A model generated the notes under the pieces. It did not search any database, had not been told where the DNA came from, and worked only from the letters and a program-made list of their open reading frames with translations. Position numbers and translations under genes: made by a program. A stretch of DNA of 64,000 nt from Peribacillus frigoritolerans (GTDB lineage: Bacteria > Bacillota > Bacilli > Bacillales > DSM-1321). Shown here in pieces: positions 9,497 to 18,352 of this stretch (positions are counted from its first letter, which is position 1; every line of letters begins with the position of its first letter). The stretch is taken from contig JAUPFL010000001.1 of NCBI GenBank assembly GCA_030562215.1, forward strand, positions 3,398,501 to 3,462,500. Direction: 5' to 3'.

Positions 9497-10282
9497 ATGA
9501 AGTTAGGTTTAATCGGGTGCGGTAATATCGGAAAATTTCTGCTTCAGGCCATTAATAACGACGGGCTTCTTCCAGGTGGAAGAATCGTTGCCATTTATGC
9601 CCGCCGTGAAGAAATTGCGTCACAACTAGCAGAAGAATTCAGGACACAGACATATGGTGATGTCGACGAACTTCTTAAATCCGATGTAGATTTAGTCATA
9701 GAGGCTGCAACGATTGAAGCAGCTGAAGAGTATGCATTGAAAGTGATTAAAAGCGGGAAGGATCTCTTGCTAAGCAGCATAGGCGTGATGGCGAATTCTG
9801 CCTTTGAAGAACAATCGAACCAAATTTGCAAAATGAATAACGTGAATATTCTCCTTCCGTCTGGTGCGATTGGAGGTCTCGATGTACTTAAATCGGCAAA
9901 AGCGGTGAATGGCCTTGAATCTGTTTCCATCACCACAAGAAAACCGCCCAACGCATTGCCAGCAGGTACTTCCACGACAGAAGAAACGGTATTATTTGAG
10001 GGATCCGCTGCAGAAGCGATCAAACAGTTTCCGAGAAACATTAATGTTGCGATTGTGCTGTCTATGGCTGGTCTTGGGTCTGAAAGGACGAAAGTGAAAA
10101 TCATTGCCGATCCAAATGTGTTAAAAAACATTCACCTGATCGAAGCGTCAGGTTCATTCGGGAAACTGAAGCTGGAAGTGGAAAATGATCCGATGCCAAA
10201 TAATCCGAAAACGAGTTATCTAGCGGCATTAAGTGTTTTGGCGACTCTGCAAAATAAGGAAAAGAGCGTTCAAATCGGGTAA
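9497..10282 (+). CDS. L-aspartate dehydrogenase-like protein (NadX/DUF108 family)
   Basis: A 261-residue Rossmann protein with GCGNIG at residues 7-12, LLPSGAIGGLD in the middle, and a C-terminal NIHLIEASGSFG...NPKTS segment. These are hallmarks of the aspartate dehydrogenase family, which interconverts aspartate and iminoaspartate. Two uses are plausible: NAD biosynthesis (NadX with NadB/NadA), or reductive amination/deamination of a catabolic intermediate. No nad genes are nearby. It sits between aldehyde dehydrogenase and Rieske oxygenase genes, about 16 bases after the former, so a catabolic role is more likely. The physiological substrate is unknown. Confidence 0.8.
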   Translation: MKLGLIGCGNIGKFLLQAINNDGLLPGGRIVAIYARREEIASQLAEEFRTQTYGDVDELLKSDVDLVIEAATIEAAEEYALKVIKSGKDLLLSSIGVMANSAFEEQSNQICKMNNVNILLPSGAIGGLDVLKSAKAVNGLESVSITTRKPPNALPAGTSTTEETVLFEGSAAEAIKQFPRNINVAIVLSMAGLGSERTKVKIIADPNVLKNIHLIEASGSFGKLKLEVENDPMPNNPKTSYLAALSVLATLQNKEKSVQIG

Positions 10283-10320
10283 TGCATTATGATGTAAAGC
10301 TTGGAAGGGAGAGAAAAAGT

Positions 10321-11622
10321 ATGCTTAAAACTGAAAAATCCTTAGAAGAAATGTCGAAACAGCAAGTTGTTAACTATTTGAACGAAACGGTTAAACCAGA
10401 GGAAGGCGTCATACCTGCATACCTCCTTGGAGATCCAAAGGTTTATGATATAGAACATGAAAAAGTGTTTCTGAAAACATGGGTTTTTATCGGTCATGAT
10501 TCTGAAGTACCGAACAAAGGAGACTTCATGACCCGTGAACTTGCTGGCTACTCGCTTATCATAACTCGTGATGCTGAAGGGGAAATCAGGGCTTTTTATA
10601 ATATGTGCACGCATCGCGGAATGAAACTATGCCGTGCAGATAAAGGGAACAAGTCATTATTTACGTGTCCCTACCATGGGTTTAATTTTAAAAACACTGG
10701 TGAGCTCGTAGGGGTGCCATTACAAAAGGACATATATGGGGGCAACCTTGACCGCTCGGAAATGGGCCTTCACAAAGTGAAGCTTGAATCCTATAAAGGT
10801 CTATTATTTGGAACTTGGAATGAAGATGCAGAGCCGCTTGAAGAGTTTCTTGGAGACATTAAATGGTATTTGGATATACTTGTAGGTCGTGCAGAAATGG
10901 AAGTAATCGGGGTTCCGCAAAGATTCGTTGTTAATTCCAACTGGAAAGTTGGTTCCGATAATTTTGTTGGTGATTCCTATCACACGATGGTCACACACGG
11001 ATCCATTGCAAAACTGGGCATGGTGCCAAATGCTACCTATTCAAAGCGCGGTTTTCAAATCCATACGGATAACGGGCACGGCCTAAACTTAGGGACACCT
11101 AATCCTGACTTCGCTTTTCCGGAAGAATTGAAAGATGAATTTAAAACTAACCTGTCTGAAGAACAATATGGAGTGTTATCAAACTTAAAGAATATGATTG
11201 GGAATGTATTCCCCAACTTATCATTTTTAATATCCCATACAAAAATCAAAGACCGATTCATCTCCAACACTTCAATAAGGATGTGGCGGCCAATCGGTCA
11301 CAATAAAATGGAAGTGATCGCTTGGATGCTCGTGGAAAAGAACGCCTCCCAAGATTGGAAAGATAGATCAAGAGATTCATTTATCTTGACCTTTAGCCCA
11401 TCCGGCATTTTCGAACAGGATGATACGGAAGTGTTTACGGATATTACTGAAGCAGCCCAAGGCCCAATGCCTTTCCTAAAGAATTTAACCTACAATTATA
11501 CAATGGGGCTCCATCGTGAACCAGTTGATTTTATAGGGCCTGGTGTTGCTTATGATGATAAATTCACTGAAGCGAGCCAACGGAATTTTTACAAGTACTG
11601 GCTTGAATTAATGACGAAATGA
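10321..11622 (+). CDS. Rieske non-heme iron aromatic ring-hydroxylating oxygenase, alpha subunit
   Basis: Catalytic large subunit of about 433 residues. The Rieske [2Fe-2S] ligands are Cys96-x-His98 and Cys116-x2-His119 (CTHRG, CPYHG). The catalytic domain has the bridging Asp218 and iron ligands His221 and His226 (DSYHTMVTH), plus a C-terminal acidic ligand in FEQDDTEVF. Family members insert O2 into an aromatic ring to give a cis-dihydrodiol. I chose ATG 10321 because GGGAGAG lies about 8 bases upstream; ATG 10282 lacks a site. The beta subunit follows 21 bases later. No ferredoxin or reductase gene is present in this cluster. Confidence 0.9.
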   Translation: MLKTEKSLEEMSKQQVVNYLNETVKPEEGVIPAYLLGDPKVYDIEHEKVFLKTWVFIGHDSEVPNKGDFMTRELAGYSLIITRDAEGEIRAFYNMCTHRGMKLCRADKGNKSLFTCPYHGFNFKNTGELVGVPLQKDIYGGNLDRSEMGLHKVKLESYKGLLFGTWNEDAEPLEEFLGDIKWYLDILVGRAEMEVIGVPQRFVVNSNWKVGSDNFVGDSYHTMVTHGSIAKLGMVPNATYSKRGFQIHTDNGHGLNLGTPNPDFAFPEELKDEFKTNLSEEQYGVLSNLKNMIGNVFPNLSFLISHTKIKDRFISNTSIRMWRPIGHNKMEVIAWMLVEKNASQDWKDRSRDSFILTFSPSGIFEQDDTEVFTDITEAAQGPMPFLKNLTYNYTMGLHREPVDFIGPGVAYDDKFTEASQRNFYKYWLELMTK

Positions 11623-11643
11623 TAAGCGGGAGGGGGAACCGAA

Positions 11644-12153
11644 ATGAATGTGGAGAAAATGTTGCTCAAATGTGAATTTGAACAGTGGCTGTATGATGAA
11701 GCTCAATTACTGGATGATATTGAATTTGATGATTGGTTCGATTTAATGCACTCTAGCTTGCGGTATCAAATGCCTGTACGTGTTAATAAAGAAGGGGTGG
11801 AACGACCGGATTATTCAACGGACATGTTTACTTTTAATGATGATATTGAGCTGCTGAAACTGCGCGTGGATCGTTTGAAAACGGATTATGCTTGGGCCGA
11901 AATACCGCCATCAAGAACACGGCGTTTTGTCTCTAATGTACGCGTTAAAGACTATGTTGAAGGTGAAAAGGCAGTCGTCAAGAGCTATCTGCTCATCTAT
12001 CGGAGCCGCAGCACGGATATTCAGCATGATTTGATTTCGGGGGAAAGAAATGATGAATTCATTTTCGAAGAAGGTAAATGGAAACTTTCCAAACGGATAT
12101 TCATTGTTGATCAATCAACGATAAATACCAGAAATCTTGCTATCTTCGTATAA
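11644..12153 (+). CDS. Aromatic ring-hydroxylating dioxygenase, beta subunit
   Basis: A 169-residue protein of the NTF2/SnoaL-like fold used by the small subunits of Rieske dioxygenases. It shows DEAQLLDDIEFDDWFDLM near the N-terminus and a C-terminal LISGERNDEFIFEEGKWKL segment typical of HcaF/BphA2-type proteins. It has no catalytic metal site and stabilises the alpha3-beta3 assembly. It immediately follows the alpha gene with a GGGAGGGGG ribosome site. Pairing of alpha and beta supports a true multicomponent dioxygenase and argues against a lone demethylase-type oxygenase. Confidence 0.88.
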   Translation: MNVEKMLLKCEFEQWLYDEAQLLDDIEFDDWFDLMHSSLRYQMPVRVNKEGVERPDYSTDMFTFNDDIELLKLRVDRLKTDYAWAEIPPSRTRRFVSNVRVKDYVEGEKAVVKSYLLIYRSRSTDIQHDLISGERNDEFIFEEGKWKLSKRIFIVDQSTINTRNLAIFV

Positions 12154-12195
12154 TATTGACTTTGATTAAAATAGATAACAAGGAGGCTGCTTACA

Positions 12196-12984
12196 ATGAC
12201 AATGGCATTAAAGGATAAAGTAGTGTTGATTACCGGTGGCAATTCAGGTATCGGGGAGGCTGTCACTAGACGTTTCATACAAGAAGGGGCAAAAGTCAGC
12301 ATCATCGGCCGCTCGATAGAAACGCTAAAGAAAATGAAAGTGGAATTTGGTGAAGAGATTCTCATTAACCAAGGCGATGTAAGCAAATATGAAGACAATG
12401 AGAGGGCAGTACAGGCCACTGTCGAGCAATTTGGAAAGCTGGATGTTTTCGTTGCCAATGCAGGAGTCTTTGATGGATTTGCTAAATTTGCCGACGTAAC
12501 TCCCGATGCACTTTCCGATGCATATGATTTTCTGATCGATATTAACGTTAAAGGATCTTTCTTCGGTGCTAAAGCCGCTCTTGAAGAACTGCAAAAATCG
12601 AATGGCAATATTATTTTCACCGTATCCGGTGCTAGTTTTTATCCGGATGGCGGCGGGGTGTGGTACACAGCAAGCAAGCATGCCCAAATAGGGCTGATGC
12701 GCCAGCTTGCCTTTGAACTCGCCCCTAACATCAGGGTGAATGCTGTAGCGCCTGGTGGCACTCTGACAGCATTATCGGTCATTCCTCCCCTACGTCCATT
12801 CGTTAAAATCGTGGATAATGAAACGAAGGCAAATAGCATAAAGAAAAGAAACCCTCTGCAGCTTGCACAGCTGCCAGAAGATCATGTAGCTGCATATGTC
12901 CTGTTAGCATCGGACGCAGCGCGTGCAATTACCGGCGAAGTCATCTCCAGTGATGGAGGATTGTCAGTTCGCGGACTGGGTTGA
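12196..12984 (+). CDS. SDR, probable cis-dihydrodiol dehydrogenase
   Basis: A 262-residue classical SDR with GGNSGIGE (residues 14-21), NAG (88-90), Asn117, Ser144 or Ser147, Tyr157 and Lys161 (YTASK). The sequence resembles the BphB/HcaB group, which re-aromatises cis-dihydrodiols to catechols with NAD+. Position right after the oxygenase subunits supports that job. It is the canonical counterpart of the degenerate SDR encoded at 5515. The start has AAGGAGG about 9 bases upstream, and the frame is intact. Confidence 0.85.
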   Translation: MTMALKDKVVLITGGNSGIGEAVTRRFIQEGAKVSIIGRSIETLKKMKVEFGEEILINQGDVSKYEDNERAVQATVEQFGKLDVFVANAGVFDGFAKFADVTPDALSDAYDFLIDINVKGSFFGAKAALEELQKSNGNIIFTVSGASFYPDGGGVWYTASKHAQIGLMRQLAFELAPNIRVNAVAPGGTLTALSVIPPLRPFVKIVDNETKANSIKKRNPLQLAQLPEDHVAAYVLLASDAARAITGEVISSDGGLSVRGLG

Positions 12985-13024
12985 GTCCATAACAAAATAA
13001 ACTAAGGGAAGTAGGTTTATAAGT

Positions 13025-13984
13025 ATGGCTGAATCACTATTGGGCAATAGGAATATTAATCAACTCGCATTTGTTGTAAAAGATATTGAATCTGCTAATC
13101 TTGCTTTCACAACGCTGCTGGGCATTAAGAAAGCAGAACCATTTTTAACTGGTGACAGTTCTGTTTCGAAAGTCACTTTTAGAGGCGTACCAACGGAATC
13201 ACAATCCAAACTGGCTTTCCTGAATACTCCGACCGTCCAATTTGAACTAATAGAACCCGATAAAAATCCTGGAACGATGCGTGAGTTCCTGGATGAAGTA
13301 GGTGAAGGGATCCACCATATAGCTTTTGATGTAGACTCTATCCAAAAGAGGCTGCCAATCATGGAGAAAAGTGGATACCCAGCCTTGCAAACGGGTGAAT
13401 TCACTTCAAGTGACGGCCGATATGTATATGTGGATACACTAGATGATCACAAAACGTTAGTTGAACTGCTTGAAAGTGCGGAGCCAAGAGCAACGGCATG
13501 GGAAAGGCCGGAAGATGCCAGCGTTCAGCCGCTATTAGGGACTAACATAGTGGAACAACTTGCGTTTGTTGTAAAAGACCTCGACGCGGCTTCAGATGCA
13601 TATTGTAAGTTATTGGGTGTTGAAAAACCTCCCATCATCCATTCTGGTTCAACCGATATTACAAACGTGATTTATAAAGGGAAACCCACTGAAGGCAAAT
13701 CAAAATATATATTCATCGATACTCCGTTAATTCAAATTGAATTGATCGAGCCGGGCGAATCGCCCAGTACGTGGAAAGATCATCTTGAAACATATGGTGA
13801 GGGTGTTCACCATATCTCTTTTGTCGTTAAAGACATGGAGGCTAAAATGAAGCTGCTGGAAGAAATGGGCTATCCGGTCATACAGACAGGTAACTTTTTT
13901 AACGGAAAAGGCCGGTATGCCTATATGGATACAACAGCGACCTTTAAAGTGATCATTGAACTGCTAGAACGTTTTGATGAGTAA
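13025..13984 (+). CDS. Tandem-duplicated VOC (glyoxalase-fold) protein
   Basis: The 319 residues are an internal duplication: residues 8-150 and 174-317 are clear repeats (NQLAFVVKDIESA / EQLAFVVKDLDAA; GEGIHHIAFDV / GEGVHHISFVV; KTLVELLE / KVIIELLE). Each half resembles methylmalonyl-CoA epimerase-like VOC domains. The expected first metal ligand is Gln rather than His, giving a Gln-His-Glu set in both halves. It may be an epimerase, isomerase, dioxygenase or binding protein; I cannot choose. It is the last gene of the aromatic cluster and follows the dihydrodiol dehydrogenase by 40 bases. Confidence 0.75.
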   Translation: MAESLLGNRNINQLAFVVKDIESANLAFTTLLGIKKAEPFLTGDSSVSKVTFRGVPTESQSKLAFLNTPTVQFELIEPDKNPGTMREFLDEVGEGIHHIAFDVDSIQKRLPIMEKSGYPALQTGEFTSSDGRYVYVDTLDDHKTLVELLESAEPRATAWERPEDASVQPLLGTNIVEQLAFVVKDLDAASDAYCKLLGVEKPPIIHSGSTDITNVIYKGKPTEGKSKYIFIDTPLIQIELIEPGESPSTWKDHLETYGEGVHHISFVVKDMEAKMKLLEEMGYPVIQTGNFFNGKGRYAYMDTTATFKVIIELLERFDE

Positions 13985-14176
13985 ACAAGTAACAATTGAT
14001 CATCAAAAGGTTTTCGGATGCAATTGACTGATCACTTGGGAGTTACATAATTAGGAATGATGAACTCCAGCGGTCATTATTTCGAAAACCTAGCCATTTT
14101 CCCACCTGATCAGCTGATTAACTTTCGAGAAGTGAAACCATAAAAGGCATACAAGGCAATGGTCGGGAAGGGGACT
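13985..14176. other. Intergenic gap after the aromatic cluster
   Basis: No gene seen. A loose imperfect repeat containing AATTGATC and GATCACTT lies just after the stop, but it is too weak to call a terminator. Confidence 0.4.
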
Positions 14177-14825
14177 TCAACCATGGCCTTGTACGGTTCG
14201 AATAAAAGTGGAAAATTTAAAATCAATATGGATTGTATTGACCTTTATTCCTTTTTCTACACCTTTGTCACGAATGGCATAGATTACCTGAAAGTGCTTG
14301 TTGTTTCGTTCCTCATACCAAAATTTATCAACCATTGTAACATCTTCATTACGGGCCGATAAAAAGGAAATTCGAAAAGAAAGCCATGATGAATCTGTAG
14401 TCTTTGGAGAAAGGTATTTTTCGAGTAGGAATATAATAAGCGGTGAAATTCAAGGTTTGCACGACTTGCCGCTACTCGGCTATTCTTATTAATTGCTTGT
14501 TGCAGTTTATCCGTTGCCCATTCCAGTTTTTTTAACTCATCTTCGTAATTCCTTCACAGTCTTTTTGTATAGAATGGTTTTCGAGCATTTTCCTGATTTC
14601 CAATTCTTGCTGCAAAAGATCAATTTCCACATTGGATATGACCATCCCTATGCCAGGCTTCACCTGAAGCAAATTTTCCTGTTCCAATTTCCTCAAAGCT
14701 TCACGAACCGGTGTACGGCTACAATTGAATTGTTGGGCGATATCATCTTCCGTTAACCGGTCTCCGAGCAAAAATATCCCTTCAATGATTTTGTGTTTCC
14801 AGGGTGCTCCTTTTCTAAAATGCAA
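14177..14825 (-). pseudogene. GntR-family (FCD-type) regulator, decayed
   Basis: The N-terminal part reads GDRLTEDDIAQQFNCSRTP and VREALRKLEQENLLQV, the GntR winged helix. It breaks after LEIRKMLE. Other frames then carry recognisable effector-domain pieces: ANLEFHRLLYSYSKNTFLQR and SARNEDVTMVDKFWYEERNN, the latter continuing to the stop near 14177. Several frame shifts are needed and the extreme N-terminus is unclear, so this is a pseudogene or a badly read gene. The locus next to D-cysteine desulfhydrase suggests it once controlled that gene. Confidence 0.7.
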
Positions 14826-14945
14826 TTATATACAAGTGTATTTTAAAAAAACGATTGAAGTCATTTCAATGCTTCGGACTTTTGATTATTTATAAAATTC
14901 AATGGGGTGAGACCGTTCTCTGTTACGGTACAACAAATGATGTAT

Positions 14946-15239
14946 ATGAAACAATTATAACCAAAGACGCTCACAAAGCTATCGGACCTTATGGAAATTC
15001 TAGGTAGCCCTCATATATATGCTGTAACTGGGAAACTGCCTAGCACTTTTGGGAAATAAGGTGTCATAGAGTAAGAGGTTGCAAACTTAGAGCAGGTTAT
15101 ATAATCATCGGTTTGGAAACGGGTACTTTCCCTGATAAATGATGTATATGGAAATTCTTTTACAGATAACCATGCAAGAAGTGAGATTCATATTGCTCGA
15201 TTACATAAAGATGCTATGATTGAAATCGAAGCTTATTAA
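14946..15239 (+). pseudogene. RidA (YjgF/YER057c) family remnant
   Basis: Adding an A after ATGAA gives MKTIITKDAHKAIGPY, the typical RidA start. The 3' end reads ARSEIHIARLHKDAMIEIEA, the typical RidA end (ARSxVEVARLPKDxxVEIEA). The span is only about 98 codons against a usual 125, and the middle contains stops and frame changes, so part of the core has been lost. RidA deaminates reactive enamines/imines such as those released by PLP enzymes. It sits just upstream of the PLP enzyme gene. Confidence 0.7.
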
Positions 15240-15276
15240 ACAAAAGAGAACATCAGATTGATTTTCTTTTGTTTAA
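15236..15276. promoter_or_regulatory. Perfect 12-bp hairpin upstream of the desulfhydrase gene
   Basis: TTAAACAAAAGA pairs with TCTTTTGTTTAA across a 17-base loop. It overlaps the stop of the RidA remnant and ends about 30 bases before the next start. It may be a terminator, an attenuator or an operator. Confidence 0.5.
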
Positions 15277-15306
15277 TATACATAGAGGATACAGGAGGAG
15301 TAATAA

Positions 15307-16298
15307 ATGAATTTAGCACAATTTCCTAGAAAGCGATATACACCGACATATACACCAGTTGAGAGATTAGATCATTTTTCTGAAGTTCTTGGTGGCCCAT
15401 CCATTTACGTTAAACGAGACGATATGCTTGGTCTGACGGCCGGGGGAAATAAAACAAGAAAACTGGAATTCCTTGTTGCTGATGCATTGGAAAAAGGCGC
15501 GGATACATTGATTACATGTGGAGGCGTTCAATCCAATCATTGCCGCTTGACACTAGCTGCTGCGGTTAAAGAAAAAATGAAATGCATCCTTGTGTTGGAA
15601 GAGGGTCTTTCAAATTCTGAACCGGATTTTAACGGTAACTATTTTCTCTATCATTTATTGGGTGCTGAACAAATCAAAGTAGTGCCTAATGGTTCTGACT
15701 TAATGCAAGAAATGCAGAAAGTGGCTAAAGAGGTGACAGAGAAAGGACATCAACCTTACATCATCCCGGTTGGGGGATCCAATGTCATTGGTGCGACGGG
15801 ATACGTTGCATGCGCTCAGGAGATCTTGGCACAGTCCTTTGAGCAAGGGATTGATTTGAAAGCAGTTATTTGTGTAAGCGGCAGTGGAGGAATGCATGCT
15901 GGTTTGGTGGCAGGATTTCATGGAAATCACAGTGGAGTATCGGTAATTGGAATAAACGTAAGCAGAGGGAAAGCTGAACAAGAAGAGAAAGTTTTTCAGC
16001 TTGTTAAGGAAACTTTAACACATATCGGCATTCCAAATTCAATTCCTCGTGAGGCTGTTACGTGTTTTGATGAGTATGTCGGACCGGGTTATGCTTTGCC
16101 TACACCTGAAATGGTGGAAGCAGTCAAGATAATGGCAAGAACAGAAGGAATTTTGCTGGATCCGGTATATACGGGTAAAGCGGCAGCGGGACTCATCGAT
16201 TTAATAAAAAAGGCACATTCAAGCCGGAGGATAACATTCTATTTGTTCACTCTGGCGGTGCTTCATCGTTATACGCCAATACTTCTCTATTTAATTGA
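15307..16298 (+). CDS. dcyD: D-cysteine desulfhydrase / ACC-deaminase family PLP enzyme (3' frame break)
   Basis: A fold-type II PLP enzyme. Lys49 in GGNKTRKLEF is the expected Schiff-base lysine, SNHCRLTLAAAV follows the family pattern, and SGSGGMHAGL would bind phosphate. Reading ends abnormally, but one extra A in the A6 run at 16206-16211 restores GTFKPEDNILFVHSGG and ASSLYANTSLF at a normal C-terminus (about 331 residues). The family splits D-cysteine to pyruvate, sulfide and ammonia; some members act on ACC or other D-amino acids. The start follows AGGAGGAGTAATAA. Neighbours are pseudogenes, so the locus looks partly abandoned although this gene is well preserved. Confidence 0.8.
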
Positions 16299-16329
16299 AA
16301 TACTTATCATGCATGTGGCCTAATCCCAC

Positions 16330-17242
16330 TTTTTAAATATAGCAGGCGTGGTTATTAAGCAAAAACATATGTATCGAATAATTAATCCAATAGCTTTCAT
16401 GCTGGTTGCCAATGTCCCTAATTCCTGCTCTCTAATTGTACCGTAGGCCGGGCCGCTGGTATAAGCTTACAATGCTTCGGCAAGTGTGATGCACTCATAT
16501 GGATGCCAAACCGTTTTTCCGCTGCTGTCGATTCTCGTTACTGCACGATAGATTTGTTGAAGCGGATTAAGTATATCAATTGGAAAGTCCGTTCCAAATG
16601 CAAATTTTGTTCCGGCTTCTTGCAATGTAATAATCGAGAAAACATGCTTTTCTCGTTCAGTACCAATCCGTTCGGTGTAAACACCTCTTTCGGACATCGC
16701 AAAGTGATCTGGTTGCATTGAAGCAGTAACGCCCAACTTTTTGAAACGATGAACATCATCCGGGTGGATCACTTCAATGTGTTCGACGGAATGTCGTGAA
16801 TCTCGTTTACCATTTGTCTTTTGAGCTTCCTCATAGGCATCTAGAGCAAGGCGAACCGCTCCGTCGCCAATGGCATGAAAACGAATGCTAAAGCCTTCTT
16901 TATCTGCATCAACGACCCATTTTTTGATCGTTTCAGCAGGGAAAGACGTCTCACCGCGTGTATTAGGTTGATCCGCATAATGTTCGAGTAAATAAGCGGT
17001 ACGGGCTGTAATGACGCCATCGATAAATTGTTTTAGTCCTGACACACGAAGTTAATCCGATTGATACGTATCTCGTAATTGTTTGGCATGTTCAAGATTG
17101 CCATTAAAGCTGGCCATAAATGAATACGGGCTGTTAATTCTCCATTGTCTTCGAATTCTTTGAAAACATCTAGAGATTCGATTGTTTTTAAACCATGTAA
17201 GTCATTGACAGCAGTTACCCCTAAGCTTGCTGCGTGTGCCAA
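16330..17242 (-). pseudogene. Amidohydrolase family 3 (YtcJ-like) gene, truncated and broken
   Basis: Two pieces in different frames cover the middle of a metal-dependent amidohydrolase: MAHAASLGVTAVNDLHGL, then FRFHAIGDGAV-type sequence (residues FSIRFHAIGDGAVRLALDAY), SVEHIEVIHPDD and TKFAFGTDFPIDIL. The 5' third of the gene is missing. A frame break lies near 17040. An in-frame TAA at 16467-16469 interrupts LAEAL / AYTSGPAYGTIREQELG, after which similarity continues briefly and fades. The combination of truncation, shift and nonsense codon marks a true pseudogene. Confidence 0.75.
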
Positions 17243-17345
17243 GAACAGAGAAGATTGGAAAAATTAATAAGGAATTTGTAATGAGGGAACATATGTTTTA
17301 TAATGTACTTTAAGTAATTATCTATCGAAATAGGGGAGGCATTAT

Positions 17346-17849
17346 ATGTATATTTCAATTTCAGATTTTATTAAAGAATGGAATAAAGAAGCCATACTGA
17401 CTCAAAATGTCTTGGATAGTTTGACTGATGAATCCTTAGAACAACAAGTTTATCCAGGAGGTCGCACCTTAGGAAGAATTGTGTGGCATTTCACCACGAA
17501 TATTCCAGATTATCTAGCTCATTTCGGGTTAAAGATAGACCGGATAGAAAGTTCGGAAAACGTCCCATCTTCTGCCCGGGAAATTGCCATCACTTTTAAA
17601 AATGTAAGTTCTCACGCAGCCAAAATTATTGAACAACAATGGACAGACGAATCCCTGGAACAAATACAAGAAGCGTTTGGAAGACAGGAAACAAATGCTT
17701 CCATCCTTATGGGACTAATCAAGCATATTGTTCATCATCGCGGACAAGTTACGGTTCTGATGCGTCAAGCAGGAATAAAACCTTTTGGGGTTTATGGACC
17801 GCCAAAAGAAGATTGGATTCATTTAGGTGTGGAAACTCCACCGCTTTAA
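17346..17849 (+). CDS. DinB-family protein
   Basis: A 167-residue four-helix-bundle protein of the DinB/YfiT superfamily. The usual metal-binding His residues appear as VWHF near residue 48 and HIVHHRGQ near residues 122-129. Members include thiol-dependent S-transferases (bacillithiol-linked in Bacillus) and many of unknown function. The frame is intact, the start follows AGGGGAGG, and a terminator follows. It stands alone between a pseudogene and a sigma-factor gene, so context says little. Confidence 0.8.
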   Translation: MYISISDFIKEWNKEAILTQNVLDSLTDESLEQQVYPGGRTLGRIVWHFTTNIPDYLAHFGLKIDRIESSENVPSSAREIAITFKNVSSHAAKIIEQQWTDESLEQIQEAFGRQETNASILMGLIKHIVHHRGQVTVLMRQAGIKPFGVYGPPKEDWIHLGVETPPL

Positions 17850-17950
17850 TAACTTATGAATGCTTAAGGTATGATCTTCAACATACGGGGCCATTGGCGA
17901 ATAATTAAATTCCAGTTCTCCATTTTATAACTGAGTTAATAATATGTTTT

Positions 17951-17976
17951 AGCATCCATTGAAGGATGCTTTTTTA
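17951..17976 (+). terminator. Terminator of the DinB gene
   Basis: AGCATCC and GGATGCT form a 7-bp stem followed by TTTTTTAT. Confidence 0.8.
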
Positions 17977-18352
17977 TTTTGCCAAAAAGGGTTTAAATGT
18001 CACCATCCTTCATATTCCAATTAAAGCGAATGAAGTAAAACTTGAGATAGATCAACAATCCCGGCATAAAATTACCATTTGTCCCGTCTGTTCCTATTGA
18101 TTGGCTATGTTAAACCATTAGTGCAGAATAGTTCTTTACTATTATTATTTATAAGTAAATGACGAGATCTCTACCAAATCAATTAAAACTGACTGAAAGT
18201 GTCTAATTATAACTATAGTATTTTGTTGAAAAATGTCGTTATTTGCGAATATCATTATCGTCATTTCTGAGATATTATTATATTGAATTAACACATTGAA
18301 GTGATAATGCAACCTTATGTCGGTGCTCAATTAAGTGAGTGGGGGAAAATAA
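17977..18352. other. Intergenic stretch before the sigma-factor gene
   Basis: An A+T-rich region without a recognised gene. It should hold the promoter of the sigma-factor gene, but no pair of boxes is good enough to name. Confidence 0.4.

Noticed and set aside
9595-10131. A 178-codon minus-strand frame opposite the aspartate-dehydrogenase-like gene
   Set aside because: It mirrors a well-formed Rossmann protein and has no ribosome site.
14159-14756. Small plus-strand frames of 60-90 codons
   Set aside because: They lie opposite the decayed GntR gene, whose pieces are recognisable on the minus strand.
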